Positions 46,580 to 54,762 of a stretch of DNA of 64,000 bases are shown one piece after another. The translations under genes were made by a program, and so were the position numbers. Source of the stretch: Paludibacter jiangxiensis (lineage in GTDB: Bacteria > Bacteroidota > Bacteroidia > Bacteroidales > Paludibacteraceae); assembly GCF_001618385.1 (NCBI RefSeq), contig NZ_BDCR01000001.1:1-64000 (forward strand), written 5' to 3'. Under the pieces are notes generated by a model. It was not told where the DNA came from, did not search any database, and was given only the letters and a program-made list of their open reading frames with translations. Each line of letters starts with the position of its first letter. The first letter of the stretch is position 1.

Positions 46580-47737
46580 ATGAAGAAACTACTATTATTG
46601 ACAGCCGTCATACTGTTTACTGTGCAGACCGGTTGGTCGCAAAAATGGTCGGTACGCTTTGCCGACTCTGAAATGAAACGCTTTCCGCAAGCCTGGCAAC
46701 TCGACTACGGTACCCGACTCTACTTCGGTTATACGCAAGGCCTCGGCACGTTGGCATTCTACAAACTATGGAAAGCCACCGGCGACAAGAAATACTACAA
46801 TTATGTGTATCAATGGCTCGACACCATTGTGAATGCGCAAGGTAAAATTCATCTCTACGAACCGAAAACCTATAATATCGACTTCATCAATTCAGGCAAA
46901 ACATTGATGGCGATGTGGAAAGAGACAAAACTACCGAAGTTCAAAATAGCACTCGACAGCCTGCGCGGACAGATGAAAACCCACCCCCGCACCGACGAAG
47001 GGGTTTTCTTCCACAAAAAAATCTACCAACACCAGATCTGGCTGGACGGACTCTACATGGGCGATCCGTTTTTAGCCGAATATGCAGTCACGTTCAAAGA
47101 GCCGGCGCTGCTTGACGACGCCATCAACCAAATTCTGATCGGAGCCAAGCGCACTTATGACGCTAAAACCGGACTCTACTACCATGCCTACGACGAAAGT
47201 CGCCTGCAGCAATGGGCCGACAAGAAAACCGGTCATTCACCTAACTTCTGGGGCAGGAGCATCGGCTGGTTCTACATGGCGGTGGTCGACATCCTCGATT
47301 TCGTGCCCAAGAATCATCCAAAGCGTGCACAGCTCATAGCAATTGCCAAAGGCTTAGCCGACACACTGCCCAAATATCAGGACAAAGACGGCCTCTGGTA
47401 TCAAGTAGTGGACCAACCGACACGCGAAGGCAATTACGCCGAAGCGTCGGCCTCCAGCATGTATATGTATGCCATTGCCAAAGCGGTCAACAAAGGATAT
47501 ATCGCTCCGAAATACAAAGCAGTTGCTCTGAAAGCTTTCAACGGCATTACCCGCAAGCTGATCAAAACCAACGCAGATGGAACGCTCTCGCTCACGCAAT
47601 GTTGCGCGGTAGCAGGATTGGGAGGAAAGCCGTATCGTGATGGAAGTTACGAATATTACATCCACGAAAAAATCCGCGATAACGACGCAAAAGCTACCGG
47701 ACCGTTTATCATGGGTTGCATCGAACTGGGCAAGTAG
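46580..47737 (+). CDS. Glycoside hydrolase family 105 (unsaturated rhamnogalacturonyl hydrolase-like)
   Basis: 385-residue exported enzyme; signal peptide MKKLLLLTAVILFTVQTGWSQ. The (alpha/alpha)6 barrel family is recognised from WQLDYGTRLYFGYTQGL, DFINSGKTLMAMW, QIWLDGLYMGDPFLAEYA (about 150-167, with the key aspartate), HAYDESRLQQWADKKTGHSPNFWGRSIGWF (quoted in part: GHSPNFWGRSIGWF) and the C-terminal GSYEYYIHEKIRDNDAKATGPFIMG (quoted in part: NDAKATGPFIMG). GH105 enzymes cut the unsaturated uronic acid left by pectin or polysaccharide lyases. The frame is open upstream to 46373, overlapping the divergent gene, but the signal peptide and -7 element fix the start here. No lyase gene is nearby. 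Confidence 0.9.
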   Translation: MKKLLLLTAVILFTVQTGWSQKWSVRFADSEMKRFPQAWQLDYGTRLYFGYTQGLGTLAFYKLWKATGDKKYYNYVYQWLDTIVNAQGKIHLYEPKTYNIDFINSGKTLMAMWKETKLPKFKIALDSLRGQMKTHPRTDEGVFFHKKIYQHQIWLDGLYMGDPFLAEYAVTFKEPALLDDAINQILIGAKRTYDAKTGLYYHAYDESRLQQWADKKTGHSPNFWGRSIGWFYMAVVDILDFVPKNHPKRAQLIAIAKGLADTLPKYQDKDGLWYQVVDQPTREGNYAEASASSMYMYAIAKAVNKGYIAPKYKAVALKAFNGITRKLIKTNADGTLSLTQCCAVAGLGGKPYRDGSYEYYIHEKIRDNDAKATGPFIMGCIELGK

Positions 47738-47748
47738 TTGTATATTTG
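47716..47748 (+). promoter_or_regulatory. Promoter of the lipocalin gene
   Basis: TTG (47716-47718), 22-base spacer, TATATTTG (47741-47748). It spans the end of the GH105 gene and would give a leader of about 20 bases. Confidence 0.55.
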
Positions 47749-47775
47749 TGCCGGTTAATAAAACAACTGACACAT

Positions 47776-48291
47776 ATGAAACCGATTATTTATCTTTCAA
47801 TATTTTGCCTTATGACACTTTTCGGATGCAAATCGACAGCACCGTTGCACACAATTGAGCAACTCGACATAAAACAATATAGCGGAACCTGGTACGAAAT
47901 TGCCCGCATTACCCATCGTTTTGAAAAAGGACTGGAAAAAGTTTCGGCCACTTACACCCTGCGCAACGACGGTAAAATCACGGTTTTGAATCAGGGGAGC
48001 AAAGGCTCCGACCCCGAGGTTATCAAAACTGCCAAAGGAGTTGCATGGGTACCCGATCCGTCAAAACCCGCACAACTGAAAGTGCAGTTTTTCTGGCCAT
48101 TTGCAGGCAACTACTGGATTATCGATCTTGACGCCGACTATCAACATGCTTTGATCGGCGATCCGTCACGGAAATACCTGTGGATATTATCGCGCGCCAA
48201 AACAATGGATGCGGCAACTTACAACCGGCTAACCGACATTGCCGCAAAGGCCGGATTCGACATCAGCAAGCTCGATCGGGTTCGCCAATAA
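47776..48291 (+). CDS. blc: Outer-membrane lipocalin (Blc-like lipoprotein)
   Basis: 171-residue lipoprotein. MKPIIYLSIFCLMTLFGC is a lipoprotein signal with the lipidated cysteine at residue 18. The lipocalin GxW signature is YSGTWYEIARITHRFEKG (about 35-52), followed by VSATYTLRNDGKITVLNQG and NYWIIDLDADYQHALIGDPSRKYLWILSR (quoted in part: YQHALIGDPSRKYLWILSR), which match bacterial lipocalin Blc. It binds lipids or other hydrophobic ligands at the outer membrane, often under stress. The frame is open 20 codons further upstream, but the lipoprotein signal and promoter fix the start at 47776. Confidence 0.92.
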   Translation: MKPIIYLSIFCLMTLFGCKSTAPLHTIEQLDIKQYSGTWYEIARITHRFEKGLEKVSATYTLRNDGKITVLNQGSKGSDPEVIKTAKGVAWVPDPSKPAQLKVQFFWPFAGNYWIIDLDADYQHALIGDPSRKYLWILSRAKTMDAATYNRLTDIAAKAGFDISKLDRVRQ

Positions 48292-48331
48292 TCAAGCTCC
48301 TGAAATTCAAAGAAAAGAATTTCAAAATTTG

Positions 48332-48362
48332 TTGCAGAAGCAAAAACAAAGTCGTAACTTTG
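48332..48362 (+). promoter_or_regulatory. Promoter of rpsO
   Basis: TTG (48332-48334), 20-base spacer, TAACTTTG (48355-48362), about 28 bases before the rpsO ATG. Confidence 0.65.
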
Positions 48363-48390
48363 CCCCGTCAAATTTTCAAAATATACATTC

Positions 48391-48663
48391 ATGTCTTATT
48401 TAACAGCAGAAAAAAAACAAGAAATCTTTGGCAAGTACGGAAAGTCGAATACTGACACTGGGTCTCCTGAAGCTCAGATAGCATTATTTTCATACCGTAT
48501 CAGCTCGTTGACCGAACACTTGAAGATCAACGCAAAAGATTATAGCACTGAAAGAGCTTTGGTTATGTTGGTAGGAAAACGTCGTCGTTTGCTCGACTAC
48601 TTGAAGAGCAAAGATATCGAACGTTACCGTAGCATCATCAAAGAATTGGGTATCAGAAAATAA
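48391..48663 (+). CDS. rpsO: 30S ribosomal protein S15
   Basis: 90-residue small-subunit ribosomal protein, binding the central domain of 16S rRNA. Typical segments are KYGKSNTDTGSPEAQIALFSYRI (seen in part: DTGSPEAQIALFSYRI, about 26-41), LTEHLKINAKDYSTERALVMLVGKRRRLLDYLK (seen in part: MLVGKRRRLLDYLK) and YRSIIKELGIRK at the C-terminus. Own promoter and strong terminator. Confidence 0.98.
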   Translation: MSYLTAEKKQEIFGKYGKSNTDTGSPEAQIALFSYRISSLTEHLKINAKDYSTERALVMLVGKRRRLLDYLKSKDIERYRSIIKELGIRK

Positions 48664-48681
48664 GTGCTACCTGAACGACTT

Positions 48682-48711
48682 AAAAAGCTATCTCTCGCAG
48701 ATAGCTTTTTT
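48682..48711 (+). terminator. Terminator of rpsO
   Basis: A perfect 12-bp stem aaaaagctatct (48682-48693) with agatagcttttt (48699-48710), 5-base loop and T run, 19 bases past the stop. Confidence 0.92.
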
Positions 48712-48843
48712 CTTTTTAAAGAACCGGAATGACAATATATCTACGCCTTGTGCGTTAACCAACTGTCAACGGTTCGTTGTGCCAGCCTGCCAAACTTGAC
48801 ACTTTTTAATACTACCAGCAGGGATCGAACCATCAAAAATGCC

Positions 48844-48851
48844 TATTTTTG
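48844..48851 (+). promoter_or_regulatory. -7 promoter element of the TPR protein gene
   Basis: TATTTTTG, 21 bases before the ATG at 48872. Confidence 0.5.
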
Positions 48852-48871
48852 CTTGTAAATAAATATTCCCC

Positions 48872-51800
48872 ATGAAGAAAATCACCTTGCTATGTGTAGG
48901 GTTTACATCCCTACTGAGCCTGCAAGCTCAACAGACATACACGTACAGTAACCCTGCACGCGCCTTCCAGGAGGGCAAAGAGCAATATCTGCAACAACAG
49001 TTCTCTGCCTCTGAGCATAGTCTGCAAACATATCTGCAAACAGCAGACCCTTCTGAAAAGAGTAAAATTCAGGAAGCAGAATACTTTATTGCCGCCAACG
49101 CATACGAACTGAGACAATCCGATGCCACAGATCTTCTGAAGGCTTATGTTGAAAAATATCAGGGCACATCCATGCTCGACAATGTAAAATTTCGCTTAGG
49201 AATCTTACTATTCGAACAAAAGCAATATACGGCAGCCATCAAGGAACTGGACAAAGTCAATATTAAAAAGCTGAACACTTCTGACGAGAACCTGTATCAT
49301 TTTGCACTGGGATACTGCTACACCGCCGTCAATGAATTTACCAAGGCGCGAGATCAGTTCAAACCATTGATCGGCGTTGAAAAATATGACAAGACAGCCA
49401 ACTACTATTACGGATACAGCGAATATGCGTTGGGCAACTACGACACTGCCCTGCCTTATTTCGAAACCATCCAGAATCAACCGGAATTTTCACCGCTGGC
49501 ACCTTACTATATCATCCAGATTTATGCCAAACAGAAAGAGTACGACAAGGTAAAATCGTATGGTAAAACAATTCTGGAAATCAATTCCAACAACCCGAAA
49601 AACGGAGAAGTGCACCGCATCATGGGTGAATGCGCCTACCGCGATCAGGATTACAAACTGGCGGCTGCCGATTTCGCAAAAGCATTCACAACAGACAAAC
49701 AACTTTCGCGCGCTTCGTTCTACATGTGGGGAATGTCGTGCATGCAATCCGGAGCCTACGATCAGGCGGTAATGCCATTAACAAAGGTAGCCGGCGAAAC
49801 CGATGCACTCGGACAGAACGCTTATCTGGCTCTCGGAAATGCCTATACCAAGACAAACGACCGCCTGAAAGCTCAAATGGCTTATGCCAATGCCGGCAAA
49901 CTGACTTTTGACAAGGGAGCTCAGGAAGAAGCGTTATACAATTATGCGCTTTCCACCTATGAATCAAACGCTCAGTTCGGAGAAACCGTAAAAGCCTTCG
50001 ACAATTTCCTCAGCATTTTCCCGAATTCAAAGTATGCTGACGAAGTCAATAGCCGTCTTGCAACAGCATTGATTCAATCAAAAGATTATACTGCAGCCTT
50101 AAACGCCATCAACAAACTCAAAACCAGCAACGCTCAGGTTATTGCTGCGAAAGAAAACATCCTTTTCCATTTGGGTGTCCAACAATTTGACAAAAAAAAT
50201 TACCCGGGAGCCATTGCCAACCTGACAGAAGCTTTGGCAGTTACATCACGCCGCCCTTCATTAGTGCAGATTTATTTCTGGAGAGGAGAAAGCTATTACC
50301 GTGCCGGAGAATATGCCAAGGCAGAAAGCGATTTCAACACCTATCAGGACGACCCGAGAAGCAGCCGGGATGCCAATTTCCATTTATCATACTATGATTT
50401 GGCCTATTGCAAATTCATTTCCCGCGACTACAAGCAGAGTTTGCTTGCATTCATGCGTTTTGCCGGAGGAGAACACGAAGCAATGTCGCCGACATACATC
50501 GATGCACTCATCCGTATCGGCGATTGCTATTACATGACCCGCGACTTCATCAACGCTCATAAATATTATGCGCAGGTGGTTGCCAAAGGAAAAGCCGGCA
50601 GCGATTATGCAGAATACCAGATTGCATTTATCTACGGCCTTCAGAAAAATTATCGCGGAAAAATCACCGAGTTGAACAAACTGATTGAAAATTTCCCGAC
50701 TTCGAACTACGCCGCCAATGCCTACTATGAAATTGGACGGTCATATATCATCATCGAACAATACGACAAAGCGATAGAAACTTACAATGCGCTGATTAAG
50801 AAATATCCGAATAGTGAGTTCACCCGCAAAGCAGCACTGGAAATCGGGTTGGCATATTCCAATACCAGCAACAAGAAAGAAGCTTTAACAGCCTACAAAC
50901 AGGTGGTAAACAGCTACCCCGGCAGCTCAGAAGCCAAAGTGGCCATGGAGAACATAGAAAATCTCTATGTAGACCAGTCGGATGCTGAAGGCTACGTAAG
51001 CTATCGGCGGTCATTGGGCAAAAGCACCGACATTACTTCAGTGATGGAAGATTCGCTGGTATACACCACAGCAGAAAAAGTGTACCTGAACGGCAAACTT
51101 CCCGAAGCAGCTACTCTGTTTTCCAATTATCTGTCCAAATATTGTCCTCAGGGCAACTATTGCATCAAAGCCACCTATTATCTGGCCGACAGTTACATGC
51201 AACAACAGAAAACAGATGAGGCTTTGTCCAACTATAAAAAACTGACAGAGATTCAGGGTAATCCATATATGGAACAAGCGTTGGCTCAATGTGCATCCAT
51301 CACCTACGACAAAAAAGATTACGCCGCATCTCTCAATTATTTCAAAACGCTGGAAGCAACAACGTCCAACAAAGAATATCAGGAGGCAGCCAGTCTCGGA
51401 GTGCTCAGATGCAGCCATCTCACAAACGATTATGGAAGCACCATCAAGAGTGCGAACCGGATACTCAACAATAACCTGGCATCTTCTGACATGTCGACCG
51501 AAGCACGCTTCTACAGAGCAAAAGCTTATCTTGCAATCAACAAATCCGACAGTGCTTTCAACGATTTGACGGTGCTTTCGAAAAATGTGCGCACTGTTTT
51601 TGGAGCCGAAGCCAAATACGAACTGGCCAACTATTACTTCCAGAAACAAGACCTGAAAAAATCGGAAGCCGAAGTGATGAGCTTTATCAACCTGAACACG
51701 CCGCACCAGTATTGGCTGGCCAAAAGCTTTATCCTTTTATCGGATATCTATGTCAAACGGGGAGACAACTTCCAGGCCAAACAGTATCTGCTGACACTTC

Positions 51801-51886
51801 AGGACAACTATCACCAACAGGACGATATTTTATCGATTGTAAAACAGAAATTGCAGGATATTGAAAAGTCTGTAACTCCAAAATAA
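48872..51886 (+). CDS. Large exported TPR-repeat protein
   Basis: 1004-residue protein with signal peptide MKKITLLCVGFTSLLSLQAQ. Nearly all of it is tetratricopeptide-type helical repeats, roughly 20 or more, with recognisable units such as YYYGYSEYALGNYDTALPYFE (seen in part: YGYSEYALGNYDTALPYFE), YEIGRSYIIIEQYDKAIETY, FWRGESYYRAGEYAKAESDF and ALYNYALSTYE. Such proteins scaffold protein-protein contacts in the periplasm or at the outer membrane. It is followed after 34 bases by an outer-membrane barrel gene, so the two probably form a functional pair; the role is unknown. Own -7 element just upstream. Confidence 0.88.
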   Translation: MKKITLLCVGFTSLLSLQAQQTYTYSNPARAFQEGKEQYLQQQFSASEHSLQTYLQTADPSEKSKIQEAEYFIAANAYELRQSDATDLLKAYVEKYQGTSMLDNVKFRLGILLFEQKQYTAAIKELDKVNIKKLNTSDENLYHFALGYCYTAVNEFTKARDQFKPLIGVEKYDKTANYYYGYSEYALGNYDTALPYFETIQNQPEFSPLAPYYIIQIYAKQKEYDKVKSYGKTILEINSNNPKNGEVHRIMGECAYRDQDYKLAAADFAKAFTTDKQLSRASFYMWGMSCMQSGAYDQAVMPLTKVAGETDALGQNAYLALGNAYTKTNDRLKAQMAYANAGKLTFDKGAQEEALYNYALSTYESNAQFGETVKAFDNFLSIFPNSKYADEVNSRLATALIQSKDYTAALNAINKLKTSNAQVIAAKENILFHLGVQQFDKKNYPGAIANLTEALAVTSRRPSLVQIYFWRGESYYRAGEYAKAESDFNTYQDDPRSSRDANFHLSYYDLAYCKFISRDYKQSLLAFMRFAGGEHEAMSPTYIDALIRIGDCYYMTRDFINAHKYYAQVVAKGKAGSDYAEYQIAFIYGLQKNYRGKITELNKLIENFPTSNYAANAYYEIGRSYIIIEQYDKAIETYNALIKKYPNSEFTRKAALEIGLAYSNTSNKKEALTAYKQVVNSYPGSSEAKVAMENIENLYVDQSDAEGYVSYRRSLGKSTDITSVMEDSLVYTTAEKVYLNGKLPEAATLFSNYLSKYCPQGNYCIKATYYLADSYMQQQKTDEALSNYKKLTEIQGNPYMEQALAQCASITYDKKDYAASLNYFKTLEATTSNKEYQEAASLGVLRCSHLTNDYGSTIKSANRILNNNLASSDMSTEARFYRAKAYLAINKSDSAFNDLTVLSKNVRTVFGAEAKYELANYYFQKQDLKKSEAEVMSFINLNTPHQYWLAKSFILLSDIYVKRGDNFQAKQYLLTLQDNYHQQDDILSIVKQKLQDIEKSVTPK

Positions 51887-51920
51887 AAACCGTTCACGAA
51901 TTATAAAAAACTCCGAAACA

Positions 51921-53618
51921 ATGAAGAAAACAACCTGTTTTATCCTCACTGCCTTCGTGGCCGGATGCCAGATTATTGCCGCACAGAGCGGTAAAAACGA
52001 CACGATAGCAAGACGCAATGTCGTTATTGAGCGTGATTACGTACCAACTATCAAAAATACCGACAAGCTGGATATTACCCCCATAATCACAGAACCGGAA
52101 ATTAAAAAGACCGAAGCCGTTTATTCTGAAAAAATGAATTTACTAAAACCGGAATACGAAGTCAACAAATGGCCGGCAGCAGCAATTCATCTGGATCAGA
52201 ACACCTATAAAAAAGGCTATGCCCTGTTAGGTTTTGGAATGTACGGGACGGTTTTGGGAGACGTATTCTACCCCATTGTGGATGACGGCACTCAATCGCT
52301 CACTTTCGACACTCATATTCACGGACTTTTCGGCAACACTCAACGTCAGTGGATCACTAACTTCGGACTGAATTATGTCACCCGCCTTGAAAATTTCGAC
52401 CTAAATATGGGTGCCTATTTCAAGCGCAACGGATTTAACTACTACGGAACCAACGGCCAGTACTTCAACAGATACACCGCGAACTACAAAGACTCCACCA
52501 ACAGTTTTATCAATTTTGGGCTGAAAGCAGGTATCAAATCGAAGGGTGATGCTGACGCCATTGCATACAAAGCCGATGTTCAGTACAACAACCTGACTCC
52601 CGGCACCGGTTTGGGCGAACAACTGGTTCATATCACCGGCAACATCGATTTACCGATCGGAGAACATCGCATCGGTTTGGCAATTGACGATTACAACATG
52701 TTTTATGCCAAATACCAGGGACAACAACTCTATCCGAGCCATTCGATTATTGGCGTAAACCCTTATTTTAATCTGAAAGGAGACGACTGGAGCGTTCGCT
52801 TAGGACTGAAAGATTATTTTTCAATCAACGGCAAAGGAAAAGCGTTCAGTCTGATGCCTGATGTTTCAGCACAAGTCAACCTGATCAAAACCGTGACACT
52901 TTATGCCGGTATTACTGGTGAATACTCCGTCAATTCGATGCAGAAGATTACTGACGAGAACTACTACATTGCTCCGACGTTACGGGTTGATGACTCATAT
53001 GCTCCGATAGATGTATTCGGCGGCATCAAATTCTCACCTTTAGCAGGTCTTTTAATCAACGGTTCGGTTGATTACAAATCGTACAACAAACAATACTTTT
53101 ACGCAAACCAGTACGAACCAATACCCGTTTTTGACCTGATATTAGCAAATACCAACTATCTATACAACTATGCAACAATATTGAGACCAACCTTCAACGT
53201 TCTATATGACAAAGCCAGTGTGGTAGCTGCCAAACTGAATGTTGCATACAACTGGAAAGATAGATTTTTGGCACATATCAATGCCACATACAACAACTGG
53301 GACACAAAAACACTCGCAAAAGCGTGGATGAAACCCTCCACAGAAATAGAAATTGGAGGCGAAGCCAAAATAACCCGCAATATTTTCGTGAATGCCAACT
53401 ACTATTTTGCCGGGGGCAGATATGCATTTTTGTATGGCACAGAATCGGTAAAAATGAAAAATGTAAATGATCTTAGCCTCGGTGCTTCTTATTCATACAG
53501 CGACTGGCTGACCGCTTTCATTCGCCTGAACAACGTAATGGGAGCCAAATACCAAACATACTACGGGTATGATTCTCTTGGTCTGAACTGGCAAATCGGA
53601 GCAGCCGTTTCGTTCTGA
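51921..53618 (+). CDS. Outer-membrane beta-barrel protein (TonB-receptor-like barrel without plug)
   Basis: 565-residue protein. Signal peptide MKKTTCFILTAFVAGCQIIAAQ. Residues about 30-80 (VVIERDYVPTIKNTDKLDITP, quoted in part: ERDYVPTIKNTDKLDI) form a conserved-looking stalk. The rest alternates aromatic and polar residues as in a beta-barrel, ending FIRLNNVMGAKYQTYYGYDSLGLNWQIGAAVSF (quoted in part: RLNNVMGAKYQTYYG and the terminal GAAVSF), the last-strand pattern seen in TonB-dependent receptors. No plug domain was seen. It lies 34 bases after the TPR gene, most likely in one transcript. I do not recognise a characterised homologue. Confidence 0.82.
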   Translation: MKKTTCFILTAFVAGCQIIAAQSGKNDTIARRNVVIERDYVPTIKNTDKLDITPIITEPEIKKTEAVYSEKMNLLKPEYEVNKWPAAAIHLDQNTYKKGYALLGFGMYGTVLGDVFYPIVDDGTQSLTFDTHIHGLFGNTQRQWITNFGLNYVTRLENFDLNMGAYFKRNGFNYYGTNGQYFNRYTANYKDSTNSFINFGLKAGIKSKGDADAIAYKADVQYNNLTPGTGLGEQLVHITGNIDLPIGEHRIGLAIDDYNMFYAKYQGQQLYPSHSIIGVNPYFNLKGDDWSVRLGLKDYFSINGKGKAFSLMPDVSAQVNLIKTVTLYAGITGEYSVNSMQKITDENYYIAPTLRVDDSYAPIDVFGGIKFSPLAGLLINGSVDYKSYNKQYFYANQYEPIPVFDLILANTNYLYNYATILRPTFNVLYDKASVVAAKLNVAYNWKDRFLAHINATYNNWDTKTLAKAWMKPSTEIEIGGEAKITRNIFVNANYYFAGGRYAFLYGTESVKMKNVNDLSLGASYSYSDWLTAFIRLNNVMGAKYQTYYGYDSLGLNWQIGAAVSF

Positions 53619-53700
53619 TACGAATTCACCATAAGGATGTCTCAAAAGACAATGTTGATATTGACAAACTTGTAAACTGAAAAGCTGTTTCATTTTTTTA

Positions 53701-53774
53701 CCCCTAAAACCCCTTAAGGGGACTTTTGCGCCAATCAAAATAGCAGATTTATAGCCCCTTCAGGGGTTTGGGGT
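53701..53774. repeat. Inverted repeat with C4/G4 blocks (Bacteroidota-type intergenic repeat)
   Basis: Left arm cccctaaaaccccttaagg (53701-53719, continuing ggac) and right arm ccccttcaggggtttgggg (53755 onward) are imperfect inverted copies about 30 bases apart. It lies in the 282-base gap before trmN6. Similar cccctaaa...aagggg sequence is, from general knowledge, scattered through many Bacteroidota genomes; a role as terminator is also possible. Confidence 0.6.
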
Positions 53775-53900
53775 ATAAGAACAAATATCTATTTTCAATT
53801 CGTAAGTTATTATACAATCAATATTCCTTTTGAGAAATCTTCGTCATTTCCATTAACTCGTTCTCTTCGCGCCCTCTCACCTTCTCACCTTCTGACACAT

Positions 53901-54617
53901 ATGCCGAATCCTTATTTCCAATTCAAACAATTTACCGTTTGGCACGACAAATGCGCCATGAAGGTAGGAACTGACGGTGTTTTGCTGGGAGCATGGGCTG
54001 CTGTTGAAGAGGCAAAAACGATTCTCGATGTGGGAACCGGAAGCGGACTGATTGCACTGATGGCGGCTCAACGAAATTCTGCTGCACACATCACGGCAAT
54101 CGACATTGAGGAAACATCAACAATACAGGCCGAAGAAAATTTCAATCGGTCACCCTGGCAGGAACGACTTACGGTACATCATGCGTCACTCGAACAGTAT
54201 GCACTAACTGCTAACACGACCTTTGATGCTATTATTTCCAATCCACCCTACTTCCATCAGTCATTACACTCCCCTGACAAAAAACGCACCCTCGCACGGC
54301 ACACGGCTCATTTCACACAAGACACGCTGCTCGCTAACTGTTGCGAACTTCTTTCTGCCAATGGCTCTATATTTCTGATTTTGCCGGTTACCGAAGGAGA
54401 AATTCTCCTGACTAAAGCAATTGATTATCAACTATTCTGCACCCAGAAAACGCTGGTGTTTCCAACCACGTCATCCAATCCGAAACGGCTTTTAATTGCC
54501 TTAACCAAAACACAGCAACCGCTTTTGGAAGACACTATCACTATCGAATCCGGCATACGACATCACTACTCCGAAGATTTCGCCAGTATGTTACAGGCGT
54601 TTTATCTTAAATTATAA
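53901..54617 (+). CDS. trmN6: tRNA1(Val) (adenine(37)-N6)-methyltransferase
   Basis: 238-residue SAM-dependent methyltransferase of the YfiC/TrmN6 family that makes m6A37 in tRNA-Val. Motifs: FQFKQFTVWHDKCAMKVGTDGVLLGAW (seen in part: CAMKVGTDGVLLGAW, about 17-31), SAM-binding LDVGTGSGLIALMAAQ (about 42-57), catalytic AIISNPPYFHQS (about 112-123) and the following KKRTLARHT. ATG start after a short spacer. No promoter consensus was recognised; the C4/G4 repeat lies upstream. Confidence 0.92.
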   Translation: MPNPYFQFKQFTVWHDKCAMKVGTDGVLLGAWAAVEEAKTILDVGTGSGLIALMAAQRNSAAHITAIDIEETSTIQAEENFNRSPWQERLTVHHASLEQYALTANTTFDAIISNPPYFHQSLHSPDKKRTLARHTAHFTQDTLLANCCELLSANGSIFLILPVTEGEILLTKAIDYQLFCTQKTLVFPTTSSNPKRLLIALTKTQQPLLEDTITIESGIRHHYSEDFASMLQAFYLKL

Positions 54618-54710
54618 AATACATTCCCTAAGATAGCCTAAATAACGTTCAATAGCTTTACAAATACAATCGTTTGCGGGGTATAGAACGTTAACCTGCT
54701 TCGATTCAAC

Positions 54711-54740
54711 TTGTCGGATTAAAAAAAAAAACTATCTTTG
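54711..54740 (+). promoter_or_regulatory. Promoter of the glycogen synthase gene
   Basis: TTG (54711-54713), 19-base A-rich spacer, TATCTTTG (54733-54740): an exact consensus match, 22 bases before the ATG. Confidence 0.72.
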
Positions 54741-54762
54741 TAACGCAATAACGTATAATTTG

